Shown piece by piece: positions 23,257 to 31,362 of a stretch of 35,753 nt of DNA. The first letter of the stretch is position 1, and every line of letters starts with the position of its first letter. Under the pieces are notes generated by a model that ran no database searches, was not told where the DNA came from, and saw only the letters and a list, made by a program, of their open reading frames with translations. Origin of the DNA: a virus; IMG/VR virus record IMGVR_UViG_3300009537_000080, positions 1 to 35,753 of that record; one strand, 5' to 3'. A program made the translations under genes and the position numbers.

Positions 23257-24746
23257 TAGCGTATCTTAATATACTTTAATTCTGGGGTAGTTGTGGCTGT
23301 GCCTAGTAGGCTAATTCGTAGCTGTATCTGCTCTGCTACCTTAATATCATTTGGTATTTCTGTGATTATATTTTTTGAAAGTATCGCCCCAACGTTAGTA
23401 TCAGCAAAGGCGTGGGTAACTATTTCTGTAAATGTAGCTGTTAAGTCTAGGCGGTATTCTAGTTTAATCCCTTCACCTGTTCGGAGTGGTCTAGCCAAGC
23501 ACCATTCTATCTCTTTAAATTTATACTGTTGGAGTGTCGAGCCAACCTGATACATTGGTGTTACAAAGAAGCCTGAGTAGTCTGTACCATAGGCGTATGA
23601 AGCTGAATTGGTGGTATCTATTCCATAAGTTGCATTATCTCTCCAGGCTACCAACAGCGTATCTCTTGTGACTGGTAAAATTGCCGATGGTTTCAATGGG
23701 TTGGTCGTTCCGTCAGATAGGGTTGACACAGTATGCTCTAGGCTCAAAACATTACCCCTGCCTGTCTGTTGCAAGGAATATACGCCCATTCCAGGGATAG
23801 CGGTTGAGCCACCTTGTCCAACGCCAAAAAACAGCTTCTCTTTGTAGCTGGTAATTGAGCTTGGGTAATATTCTAAATATTTACTGCCTGACAAATCTTG
23901 TGGTAATTGTCCGATAATATATGCACTCGCTCCATCACAGCGGTAAACTGTCCCACTTATCCCTGCTAGTACAATCAATGAGTTACCTACATTTTTCATC
24001 GCATGTACTCCATATTCTGCCATGATGATTGGTTGGCTGAATGATGGTGAACTGCGATCCCAAGGAAATATATCAGCTATTCGGATGTCATAGATGTTTG
24101 TACCCTGCCAAGTACCAATCATTAGATTGTTACCAAGCTCCTCGGTAGATTTTATGCGGTAATTCTTAGGTAAATCAAGTGCTTGTTGGGTGTAGGTATA
24201 ACTTGCTCCAGTTCCAGGTGCAAAGGTAGTCAATTCTTCTACTGAAAAAACAAACCTACCTGCTCCACCATAGAGCTTATCATCGTTTTTACTGACTATC
24301 ATTGGATGCCATAACACATCAGAATCAATCGTTTTCCAACCTAGTGACCAGTTACCGCTGGTTATGCCTGTGGCTGTTCCGTCACCACACACATCAAGCA
24401 AGGTATCCCTAGCTACAAATAGATAGTTATTCCAAATAGCCAAACCATTACCATGGGCATTGGTTGCAGAGGTGCCGGAGAGGACAGCCCAAGTGACCCC
24501 ACTATCAGTGGACTTGTAAACTGTCCCCGCTGAATCTAAAGCATAAATCTCACCAGTGGTAATCGGATGACGTACCACCCAGTTGATTTGTGCTACAACA
24601 GTAGAACCTGACCTTTTGGTCAAGATGTTGTTGAGTTTAACTACCCCAGGTACAGAATCAATATCTAAATTCCTAACATCCGAATACCCAATAAAGGGTG
24701 ATTTGGCAATCCCAGTTCTCGGGGCTTGTATCATTATTTCTGGCAT
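23256..24746 (-). CDS. Tail nozzle (tubular protein B-like), beta-propeller, 496 aa
   Basis: Repeated beta blades are visible, with an Asp-box STDSGVTWAVL (79-89), YGGAGRFVFSV and DNATYGIDTTN segments. The first lines (GYSDVRNLDIDSVPGVVKLNN) are typical of podovirus nozzle proteins of the T7 gp12 type. It would form the distal tube of the short tail. The stop of this gene overlaps the start of the adhesin by one base (TAATG). Enzymatic (sialidase-like) activity is not implied by a single Asp-box. Confidence 0.65.
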   Translation of the reverse strand: MPEIMIQAPRTGIAKSPFIGYSDVRNLDIDSVPGVVKLNNILTKRSGSTVVAQINWVVRHPITTGEIYALDSAGTVYKSTDSGVTWAVLSGTSATNAHGNGLAIWNNYLFVARDTLLDVCGDGTATGITSGNWSLGWKTIDSDVLWHPMIVSKNDDKLYGGAGRFVFSVEELTTFAPGTGASYTYTQQALDLPKNYRIKSTEELGNNLMIGTWQGTNIYDIRIADIFPWDRSSPSFSQPIIMAEYGVHAMKNVGNSLIVLAGISGTVYRCDGASAYIIGQLPQDLSGSKYLEYYPSSITSYKEKLFFGVGQGGSTAIPGMGVYSLQQTGRGNVLSLEHTVSTLSDGTTNPLKPSAILPVTRDTLLVAWRDNATYGIDTTNSASYAYGTDYSGFFVTPMYQVGSTLQQYKFKEIEWCLARPLRTGEGIKLEYRLDLTATFTEIVTHAFADTNVGAILSKNIITEIPNDIKVAEQIQLRISLLGTATTTPELKYIKIR

Positions 24747-24748
24747 AA

Positions 24749-25063
24749 TTATCGGTTATCTTCGTAACGTCCTTTAAGACTAGCTCTGTTTCGCTTAATA
24801 AATGAGTGTGTACCTGAGCCTGCTCCTGTCGTTGCGAGTGGTGTGCCTCCCATGGATGTTGATACTTGGAAGGTATTAGCGGTTATTCCATTGTAGACAA
24901 CATAATAATCAGTCAACAATTCTAGCCCTGTTGGTAGAGTGCCTGTGGTTTCTAGTCTTATGGTGTCCCCCTCAGCTAACTCATGAGCGGTGGCGGTAAA
25001 TACCGCCGGATCAGCGTTACTAATCGAGGTTAGCGTTATGAACGTGAATCTTGAGAATTTCAT
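24749..25063 (-). CDS. Small beta-domain tail protein, 104 aa
   Basis: The sequence TATAHELAEGDTIRL, TTGTLPTGLELLTDYYVV and NTFQVSTSMGGTPL matches a short beta module often fused into phage tail proteins; here it stands alone. It is directly followed by the nozzle gene (UAAUUAUG), so it may be an adaptor at the tail. Confidence 0.6.
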   Translation of the reverse strand: MKFSRFTFITLTSISNADPAVFTATAHELAEGDTIRLETTGTLPTGLELLTDYYVVYNGITANTFQVSTSMGGTPLATTGAGSGTHSFIKRNRASLKGRYEDNR

Positions 25064-25086
25064 ATAATGATTTTATGGGTAATGTC

Positions 25087-25106
25087 TTGAGGGGGTAAGC
25101 CCTCAA
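25087..25106 (-). other. Intergenic RNA hairpin
   Basis: Perfect 7-bp arms TTGAGGG (25087-25093) and CCCTCAA (25100-25106) around a 6-base loop lie between two virion genes. No U-run follows on the minus strand, so it is more likely a processing or stability element than a terminator. Confidence 0.4.
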
Positions 25107-25119
25107 AGATTATCCACAA

Positions 25120-25893
25120 TTATCTTGTGCGACTGAATCGAACTGTTGCTCTACCTGGTGAGACTCCATCAGTTGCAGAAAATTCTGTTAATGCTGACGA
25201 ATATACTCTACATACCAAATAAGGTGCGTTTGGTCCGATATGGATTTTGGCGACTGAACCACCGCCAACTTGTGCTCCTGCTGAAGTGCCTACGTTATTC
25301 TCAAGCACTGGTTTTGTTAGTGCTGGAATTGCATCAGCGGTTAGAATTGCTACGCCGACCGAAGAAGTGGCGTAAGGTGTTACTCCACCACCACAACCGA
25401 TACTATATGCGGTTGGTGTTGAGCTTGTCATGGTTAGTTTAACCATTGAGACTGTTGTTGTTGCCCCTGTCCAGCCAAACTTGTCAGCAATATCATATTG
25501 CAAAACTACGTTTGATGGTGAGCTTGTTACAGCCAAGAAAGGTGTTGCGAAAGCGAAGGTTGTTGTGGCATCAGCCAAATCAACATTGACGCTATATTGC
25601 AAATCCTTGCCAACTCCGAAAGCTGGACCAGGTAGCAATGAGTTTGTAGCTGACCCCAATACTCCGTCTTCGTCCTCTACCATTGGCTCATCTTCTACAA
25701 CTTCTACATCTACCTTACCTGCTAGCATGCTGGCTACTTTGTTTTCTACATTTGACCAGCTAAATCTGCTAACAGCACTAACACCGCTTGATACTGCGAC
25801 AACTCCAACAACCATCACGACAACAAGCGAGGCAATCAATCTGACTTTGGTTTTTTTAAGCTGTTCCAACAGCTGTTTTTTTAGTATAGCCAT
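25120..25893 (-). CDS. Membrane-anchored virion-region protein, 257 aa
   Basis: A basic N-terminus (about residues 1-17) and one transmembrane helix (about 18-36, LIASLVVVMVVGVVAVSSG) are followed by an acidic linker (about 58-75) and a beta-rich Ser/Thr domain with repeated TTT motifs. Signal-anchored proteins are unusual between coat and tail genes. The product may sit in the host envelope or an inner structure. The style recalls proteins from Patescibacteria-associated sequences, but that is an impression, not evidence. Confidence 0.5.
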   Translation of the reverse strand: MAILKKQLLEQLKKTKVRLIASLVVVMVVGVVAVSSGVSAVSRFSWSNVENKVASMLAGKVDVEVVEDEPMVEDEDGVLGSATNSLLPGPAFGVGKDLQYSVNVDLADATTTFAFATPFLAVTSSPSNVVLQYDIADKFGWTGATTTVSMVKLTMTSSTPTAYSIGCGGGVTPYATSSVGVAILTADAIPALTKPVLENNVGTSAGAQVGGGSVAKIHIGPNAPYLVCRVYSSALTEFSATDGVSPGRATVRFSRTR

Positions 25894-25907
25894 GTTGTTT
25901 AGATTAG

Positions 25908-26174
25908 TTATTTAGATTTTTTCTTTTCTGCGACCTTTGGTTCTGTCGGTAGTTCTACCTTTGGTTCTGTCGGTAGTTCTACCTTTGGTTCTGTCGGTAG
26001 TTCTACCTTTGGTTCTGTCGGTAGTTCTACCTTGACAGGTTTTTCCAGTTTCTCTAATTGTGCCTCTAGTCTTGCTACGTCTGCTTCATACTTCTCTGGA
26101 AATTTCTCACGCCACTCTTTGACTGGCTCGCTTCCAAGGAAGTCTAATTGTCTTTTAATTTCTTGTTTGTCCAT
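25908..26174 (-). CDS. Small protein with PTEPKVEL repeats, 88 aa
   Basis: Residues 1-45 form a charged helical segment. The remainder is four copies of an 8-residue VELPTEPK unit ending in a basic AEKKKSK tail. The repeats would form an extended, Pro-rich spacer. It lies between the coat protein and the membrane-anchored protein and may be a head decoration or linker protein; no family is recognised. Confidence 0.55.
   Translation of the reverse strand: MDKQEIKRQLDFLGSEPVKEWREKFPEKYEADVARLEAQLEKLEKPVKVELPTEPKVELPTEPKVELPTEPKVELPTEPKVAEKKKSK
25933..26031. repeat. 24-bp tandem repeat, 4 exact copies
   Basis: The unit acctttggttctgtcggtag plus ttct recurs at 25933, 25957, 25981 and 26005, with a partial copy to 26031. 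It is in frame with the VELPTEPK repeats. Base-perfect copies imply recent slippage or expansion, and the copy number is probably variable. Confidence 0.9.
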
Positions 26175-26198
26175 AATTTAAGAGTTATTGAATTAGTA

Positions 26199-26263
26199 GG
26201 GGGGATAGTAAGTTGGACATACTCGAATCGGTGGGAGACAAGCTATCCAACTTGTTACCCCCC
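26199..26263 (-). other. Long intergenic stem downstream of the coat gene
   Basis: Six G (26199-26204) pair with six C (26258-26263), and AAGTTGGA (26210-26217) with TCCAACTT (26246-26253), closing a 28-base loop. It lies right after the coat-protein stop. No U-run follows, so it may protect the coat mRNA 3' end or reduce read-through rather than end transcription. Confidence 0.55.
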
Positions 26264-26275
26264 TAGAATCTTAAA

Positions 26276-27905
26276 TTAGACGAGAGTGATCGCTACAAGT
26301 AAGTTAGCTTTCTGTGTCCAAACCTTAGCTCCGATGTTAGCCCAAACTGATATTTCACGACCAGTCTTAAGGGTTACTTTCTTTTCGTCATACTGTATGC
26401 CCTTTGGAGCGGCATAAGTAGCTGCCATTTCTTTAATTCCGAATAGTCTCTTTCCGCTGTTTGTAGCTGACAATGTACCAATTGTAGCTGTTGCGAATAC
26501 TCCTGATCGAACTACATATACTTCTACACCACCGAACACACCAGCGAAGCCGTTGTTAAGTGTTGCATCAGCAAAGTTAAATCCGTTAGACATACCAGCT
26601 TGAATGAAGCCTGTTACATCTGTGTTTTCTACTACCAAGAACATACCTTTGTAAGCATCTGAGAATCCTGCAACTTTACCAGACAAATCACCTATGATTT
26701 GGTTGATGTTACCTGGAGTTGTGAATCCACCCGCTGGAGTTGAGTATGTTTGACCTGCGTTGTTGGTCATCAAGTTCACAACGTACTTGTCTGCCAATAG
26801 GGCAACTTCTGCTCCAAGGTCGGCAATCATTGAACCGAACAAGTCAGCTCGTGATAGTGTTTCTTCAAACTCGAATAGGTGTACACCAGCTGCGATTTGT
26901 TCTGATACTGTCAATTTGTCATCAGTAGTTGTAGCTGTTGATACTGTGTAAGTTCCTGCAATAGCTGCGGCTGTTGCTGTGATTGCTGTTAGATATGGGT
27001 TTGAGATGTATCTAGCACCTGATCTGTCTACACGACAAATCTTCTCTGCCACCAATGCTGTCTTTAATGATAGGTCAAGCATTGATTGAGCATATTTAAT
27101 ACGCCATACTTCCGATAAAGTTGACGTTCCAATTGTATTCCTTCTTGTTACCCTTTCGGGGGTTGGTCATTTCTGCCAACCTCTACAACTTCTTTATGAT
27201 TATATTGTAGAGCAGACTATCGCATCCTTTTTATTAAAGGTCTTCTCGTTTAGTCGTTCACGGTGGCTTACGCCTTCCGCCCTGTCGTCTGTCCCCAGAC
27301 TTCCAAGTCAATTAGAGAAGATTTTATATGGCCTTTTGTTTACCCCAAGTATCAGTTTTCCTGTGGCATTTCACACACAGTGTCCTGCCATTGTTTATGT
27401 TCCAAAGTTCCTCACAGAGATTAGCTTCATCAATTGTTTTTATTTTGTAGTCATTGACTATATCAATAAATCTTTTTGGAAAGTGGTCAGCATTTAGTTC
27501 TATACCCTTCTCCCCACAAAATACGCATGTGAAATTGTCTCTGGTGAAAATGTCCGAACGCCACTGGCGATACTTGAATAGTTCACGAATTGTTTTTAAA
27601 AAAGGTCTTTGTTTGTTCTCCCTCCAGCGTGGGTGGTCCTTGCCAACCTTGCCGAAATTAGTATTATTCTTACCTTTTGCCCAAGGAGCAGACTTGCCTG
27701 CATGAGGTGGTCTTTGTCCTTTCTTAAAAGAGGTTTTGTTAGCTCCATGAGTTCCTTTTGTCGCCTTGCTAACTTTCTCCCTTGTTTTTTCTGGCATAGG
27801 TATACCTTTATTCCAAGGTATTTGACCTTTTGCAAATGTCATAATGAAGTCTTTAGTACCTCTATTTTAACATTTAATTCGTGTTGTAACAAATTGTTAA
27901 GCCAT
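26276..27905 (-). CDS. Major capsid protein, two exons (27905-27900 and 27139-26276), 289 aa when spliced
   Basis: The protein is an HK97/P22-like coat: after splicing it begins M-A-NTIGTSTLSEVW, then KYAQSMLDLSLKTALVAEKI and a central LADKYVVNLMTNN..., ending VWTQKANLLVAITLV. The frame of exon 2 runs upstream past its first ATG (27082) through residues typical of coat N-termini until an in-frame stop, with no start codon. The start is instead found 760 bases away as ATG GCT at 27905-27900, immediately followed by TAA. Removal of the group I intron joins GCT to AAT in frame. The scaffold-like gene precedes it, as in other phages. Confidence 0.85.
27140..27899 (-). ncRNA. Group I intron in the major capsid gene, 760 nt
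   Basis: The 5' exon ends UAUGGCU and pairs perfectly with the internal guide GGCCAUA (27333-27327), giving the U-G pair required at the splice site. The catalytic core lies at 27320-27140: a GTCTG/CAGAC hairpin, P5 GGC-GUAA-GCC, P7 GACUA (27255-27251) with UAGUC (27219-27215), P8 CCTTT/AAAGG (27240-27226), and two P9 hairpins (GGTTGG/CCAACC, CCC/GGG). The intron ends in G at 27140, as group I introns do. The guide overlaps the last codons of the HNH gene, which therefore sits in the P1 loop. Confidence 0.87.
27324..27842 (-). CDS. HNH homing endonuclease with NUMOD3-type repeats, 172 aa
   Basis: Residues 1-80 contain repeated NUMOD3-type DNA-binding motifs (GQIPWNKG, KTSFKKGQRPPHAGK, GKVGKDHPRW). 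The C-terminal HNH domain shows CVFC (106-109), DH (119-120), an Asn-rich segment near 148-151 and CVKCH (156-160). These enzymes cut intronless alleles so that the intron is copied in by repair. The gene lies within the intron loop and has its own ATG without a Shine-Dalgarno site. Its last codons (AAG GCC ATA) double as the ribozyme guide sequence. Confidence 0.9.
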   Translation of the reverse strand: MTFAKGQIPWNKGIPMPEKTREKVSKATKGTHGANKTSFKKGQRPPHAGKSAPWAKGKNNTNFGKVGKDHPRWRENKQRPFLKTIRELFKYRQWRSDIFTRDNFTCVFCGEKGIELNADHFPKRFIDIVNDYKIKTIDEANLCEELWNINNGRTLCVKCHRKTDTWGKQKAI

Positions 27906-27964
27906 AGTTATTTCTTAAATGAATGATATCCCACCGAATATTCAAGAAATAATCCCACCGCTTA

Positions 27965-28507
27965 TTATTGAATTCTTTTAAGTCGTAGAGCCATATTTGC
28001 CTCAGCTAGTTTAACCGGGTCTACTTCTCGACCTTCGTTAGCTAATGACACTATTTGCTCATGCGACAAGCTGTTGTTGCTTCTCTTAGCCTTGCCTGTA
28101 TTTGTGGCTTCGGCTGTGTTTCGTTCTTCTGCTCTAGCCTTTAAGACGATTTGCATATATGGGTCTTTTTTCAGTTCTGATACTGCTTTGCCCCTTAGTT
28201 TGGCTTCGTCTAGTAGATAGTCCACATCTTCCTCATGGATATCTCGTAGAGCGACTATGTCTTTGACTGACATGCTTGAGTCAACACTCCTGGCTGGCTC
28301 TATTTTTGGTAGAGCTTTTAATCTTTTAAGCTCTTTTTCTGCCTTCTCGGCTCGAATCTTTTGATTTCTTGCCAACTCCTCTGCTTTTGTTAGCTTTTCA
28401 GCCACATCTTCGGTGTTGTTTTCATCAATCGACTCTTCTTGATGGTCTAAAGTGCCATCTACCTCTTCTAGATTTGAGTCCTCTAGCTGGACGGTTTCAT
28501 CTGTCAT
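27965..28507 (-). CDS. Putative scaffolding protein, 180 aa
   Basis: It has a strongly acidic N-terminus (about 1-40), a charged coiled coil (40-80) and a helical, basic C-terminal third (about 150-180), the usual build of podovirus scaffolds that guide procapsid assembly. It is directly upstream of the coat gene and downstream of the portal block. Sequence identity to a named family is not evident. Confidence 0.65.
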   Translation of the reverse strand: MTDETVQLEDSNLEEVDGTLDHQEESIDENNTEDVAEKLTKAEELARNQKIRAEKAEKELKRLKALPKIEPARSVDSSMSVKDIVALRDIHEEDVDYLLDEAKLRGKAVSELKKDPYMQIVLKARAEERNTAEATNTGKAKRSNNSLSHEQIVSLANEGREVDPVKLAEANMALRLKRIQ

Positions 28508-28543
28508 AAAATGTTTTTAGGTCTTACTTTTGACCGTATTTAA

Positions 28544-29113
28544 TTATTTATTACTATTGGTAAATAACCTCTTAATCTGTTCCTCTGGTGTTTCGCTCTT
28601 AGTTCCTGCCCAGTTTTGTAATGTTCCGAATAGGTTTCTGACCTTGGCTATGATTTCTTTTCGAGCGGTTATATCTCTTAGAATATCATTATCTGTCTTG
28701 TTGGCTGTGTCCGTTAAGTTACGGAAGCCCATTGTTGGGGTTGTCCCCTCGAATAGTACCCTGATACTTTGTCTGATATAGATTATTGAAAGCTCTCTAG
28801 CCTTAACCGCTATCATCGCTTGGTCTATTGGCTTGTCTGAGATATTAACATCTAACCAATCATCTACCCCGAAGAAGATTTGCTCGTTCATTGCTCCTGG
28901 TAAAAACAACTTATCAAATATCCTGTGTAAATCTTCACCCTTGAACGTGTTAATCTTAGCTATCTCCTCCTCCTCTGTTAGTGGGATTTGAAAGAACACT
29001 TTGTAACACACTCTGATTAGTTCCTCATTTTCTGCGAATACTGTTTTAATTAGTTCTAGCTCGGCATCCGTAAACCTTGGATGCGATTGTTTTTTGTCCA
29101 CCGATTTTGGCAT
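28544..29113 (-). CDS. Hypothetical head-region protein, 189 aa
   Basis: This is a helical protein with LIRVCYKVFFQIPLTEEE and IIYIRQSIRVLFEG segments and a basic C-terminus. No family is recognised. Position between portal and scaffold suggests a head assembly or portal-associated protein. The start has only an AT-rich leader. Confidence 0.55.
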   Translation of the reverse strand: MPKSVDKKQSHPRFTDAELELIKTVFAENEELIRVCYKVFFQIPLTEEEEIAKINTFKGEDLHRIFDKLFLPGAMNEQIFFGVDDWLDVNISDKPIDQAMIAVKARELSIIYIRQSIRVLFEGTTPTMGFRNLTDTANKTDNDILRDITARKEIIAKVRNLFGTLQNWAGTKSETPEEQIKRLFTNSNK

Positions 29114-29129
29114 AGATTATAGTTAATAA

Positions 29130-30932
29130 TTATCTAGTTGGTTGTGCGAATTGTGGTAGTGGTTGTGTCTGTTGTGGTGCTTGTACCTGCGAAGCTGTTA
29201 TCTCTACTGGCGATAATCCTCCTGCTGTCTCCAGAATCTTATTGAATACCATCTTAGCGTTAGGGTCTTGGAGTATCAGCGGGTTGCTTGCAATGCTTTG
29301 TAATACTGTTGTGAGGGTAGCCATGATTGACTGTGTATCCTTAGCTTCGCTGGTTATGTCAATGTCTAATTTCCACTCCAAGTCTTTCAAAACATCCTTC
29401 CAAGTCTCAGTTTCAATATCGCTTGGCTTAATAAATCTTTGGTTGCCTAGCGGTTGCAATGATTCTCTTAGTAGTTGCTCCTCGTTGGCTATATCACCAG
29501 CTTGTTGAGCTGGGTCATAGATTTGACCGCTCAGAATCGTCTCCTTAATCTTGTCGTTTACCCTTCGTTTAGCTTCATTCGGTACATACATCATGTCTAT
29601 CTGCTTAATCTGGTGCTCTTCCAATATGGCTGATATTTCCTCGGTAGTATCTATCTTTTTCTTGAAGTGTGGAATAACAAACTGTCTCATCATCTCCTCA
29701 ATTGCTAGTCCCTTATTCTCGGTCATCAGCTCAAACAAACTGTGTGACTCCTGTAATACAGCCTGAGTTTGTCTCCATGCTGTACCTGACTTCGGTGCTT
29801 CTCCCAACATCGCTTCGCTAATTCCATTGATCTGATTCCCGATTGACTGCCATTGTCCACCGAAGGATTGCATAGCAGCTATGTCTGGCTTGTTGTTCAA
29901 CTGGGTAAGCGGTTGGTTGATGTTGTGAATCAATATATCTCCGTTCTCGATGTTAGATAACACATTTTGACCTACAAAGTTGCCATCAGAAGTCTGGAAT
30001 AACAGTTTGGACGCTAGGTCTAGCTGGTCTTTAATCTGCTTTTGGGAGTGATTGACCATCCATTGTGACTCAAATAAGTGCTCAACTGCTCCGATGGCTA
30101 GTGTTCTACCATCCTCTTGGATTAGATGACTTATCATGTACGGGTCTTTGGCTTCTCGTCCTGATGCTAGGGTGTGGTTGTCATATTCTGCCCCATCCTT
30201 GCTCTCCTGGAAGGTGATAACGTGCATTTGTTGCACATAAGTATCCTCATCACTCTCTTTGTCGGTTAGATATGATAGTGGTAATTCTCCATGTACTTCA
30301 TAAACTAGGATGTATTCACTCTTGTTGTCCTTAGTCCTGCCATCGTTGGTTTTTCTGGTGGTTAAATTATCTAGTAATTTATCAACCAACTCCTTGTTAT
30401 AGCCCTTCTTCTTGCGTAGCTGGGCTGGTGTAAACCATAGCTTCTCAATCTTTACATTGTTCTCAAAGTCTATCGGGTCAACTAATAGTCTATTCCAAGG
30501 TACTACCTCGGTGTATAGTTCGCCTTCCTTCTCCACAAACTTGGTAACTGCTGAGCCATATCTAGCTAGTGTCCTGCCCCAATCATTAAGGAATACCCCA
30601 AATCCTGACTTCTTCATCCAATCCTGTAAAAGTATTGTAGCTAGGAACGATAGGATGTATTGGTCTTGTTTGGTTGCCTTAACAGTTATATGTTTCCGGT
30701 CGATGTCTGTAGCACGTACCCACACATTAACTGCAGCGGTGACGATGTTAAAAAATGGTTTGTCCCTACCTGACGCATCCGTTTCGCCTGAGATGTGTTT
30801 ACTGTTAAGATAAGCGTCAATCCTCTCCAATGTATCTCGTAAGTTAAACGTAACAAACTCAGATATTTGGGTGTCACCTACCTTATCCTCCTTCTCAATT
30901 TTCTTGGCTAAGTCGTAGATGGTCTCATCCAT
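29130..30932 (-). CDS. Portal protein, 600 aa
   Basis: Portal proteins form the dodecameric ring through which DNA enters and leaves the head. Length and pattern fit podovirus portals: N-terminal helices, the WNRLLVDPIDFENN segment (about 145-158), a TPAQLRKKKGYN motif, a stem region around MVNHSQKQIKDQLD (about 290-305), and a Gln/Pro-rich end. It follows terminase and precedes the scaffold, the conserved gene order. Confidence 0.82.
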   Translation of the reverse strand: MDETIYDLAKKIEKEDKVGDTQISEFVTFNLRDTLERIDAYLNSKHISGETDASGRDKPFFNIVTAAVNVWVRATDIDRKHITVKATKQDQYILSFLATILLQDWMKKSGFGVFLNDWGRTLARYGSAVTKFVEKEGELYTEVVPWNRLLVDPIDFENNVKIEKLWFTPAQLRKKKGYNKELVDKLLDNLTTRKTNDGRTKDNKSEYILVYEVHGELPLSYLTDKESDEDTYVQQMHVITFQESKDGAEYDNHTLASGREAKDPYMISHLIQEDGRTLAIGAVEHLFESQWMVNHSQKQIKDQLDLASKLLFQTSDGNFVGQNVLSNIENGDILIHNINQPLTQLNNKPDIAAMQSFGGQWQSIGNQINGISEAMLGEAPKSGTAWRQTQAVLQESHSLFELMTENKGLAIEEMMRQFVIPHFKKKIDTTEEISAILEEHQIKQIDMMYVPNEAKRRVNDKIKETILSGQIYDPAQQAGDIANEEQLLRESLQPLGNQRFIKPSDIETETWKDVLKDLEWKLDIDITSEAKDTQSIMATLTTVLQSIASNPLILQDPNAKMVFNKILETAGGLSPVEITASQVQAPQQTQPLPQFAQPTR

Positions 30933-30943
30933 ACGTTTCTATC

Positions 30944-31360
30944 TTAAAACTCGGTGATTAAAATCTTCAAGTTAGGTGCTGTGCTTGTGGCCCAAACTTC
31001 ACCGATGTATAGATTATCGTTTAATAGCTCATACGATCCACCACCTGAATTTACTCTGATACCTTTGTTGATTTGTACTGTTGTGGAAGCTGCCATTGGA
31101 TTCTGGAATGATTTAAGATATATATAAATATCTGTGGCACTGTCATTAACAATCAAACCATAAGACCTTGATGTGCTGGTTGACATTACCTTAACTGGTA
31201 GGCTGGAGTGAGTAGTTGTGGCTGTATGTGTCACAGTCTCCAGAAGTGTAGCTCTTGGTGATTGAGCACCTAGATTACCCTTTGGGGCTTTGGCTATTAA
31301 CAGACCTAGTACTATGACTAACACGACTACTATCCCACCGATTAAAACTTTCTTGTTCAT
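30944..31360 (-). CDS. Signal-anchored protein between terminase and portal, 138 aa
   Basis: A basic start (MNKK) and one hydrophobic helix (residues 5-24) lead into a Ser/Thr-rich beta domain with TATTTHSS-type runs and a YIYLKSFQNP strand (about 78-87). No family is recognised. A secreted or membrane-anchored protein in the packaging block is unusual; it shares its build with the 25120-25893 protein. It may be exported to the host surface (exclusion or decoration) or be virion-associated. Confidence 0.5.
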   Translation of the reverse strand: MNKKVLIGGIVVVLVIVLGLLIAKAPKGNLGAQSPRATLLETVTHTATTTHSSLPVKVMSTSTSRSYGLIVNDSATDIYIYLKSFQNPMAASTTVQINKGIRVNSGGGSYELLNDNLYIGEVWATSTAPNLKILITEF

Positions 31361-31362
31361 AT

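Noticed and set aside
25933-26031. CRISPR-like array
   Set aside because: The 24-bp units are directly abutting with no spacers and are in frame with a protein repeat.
27082-27142. Coat protein starting at the internal ATG 27082
   Set aside because: The open frame continues upstream with coat-like residues (GTSTLSEVW...KYAQS) up to AAT at 27139. An in-frame ATG GCT exon and intron signals explain the missing start better.
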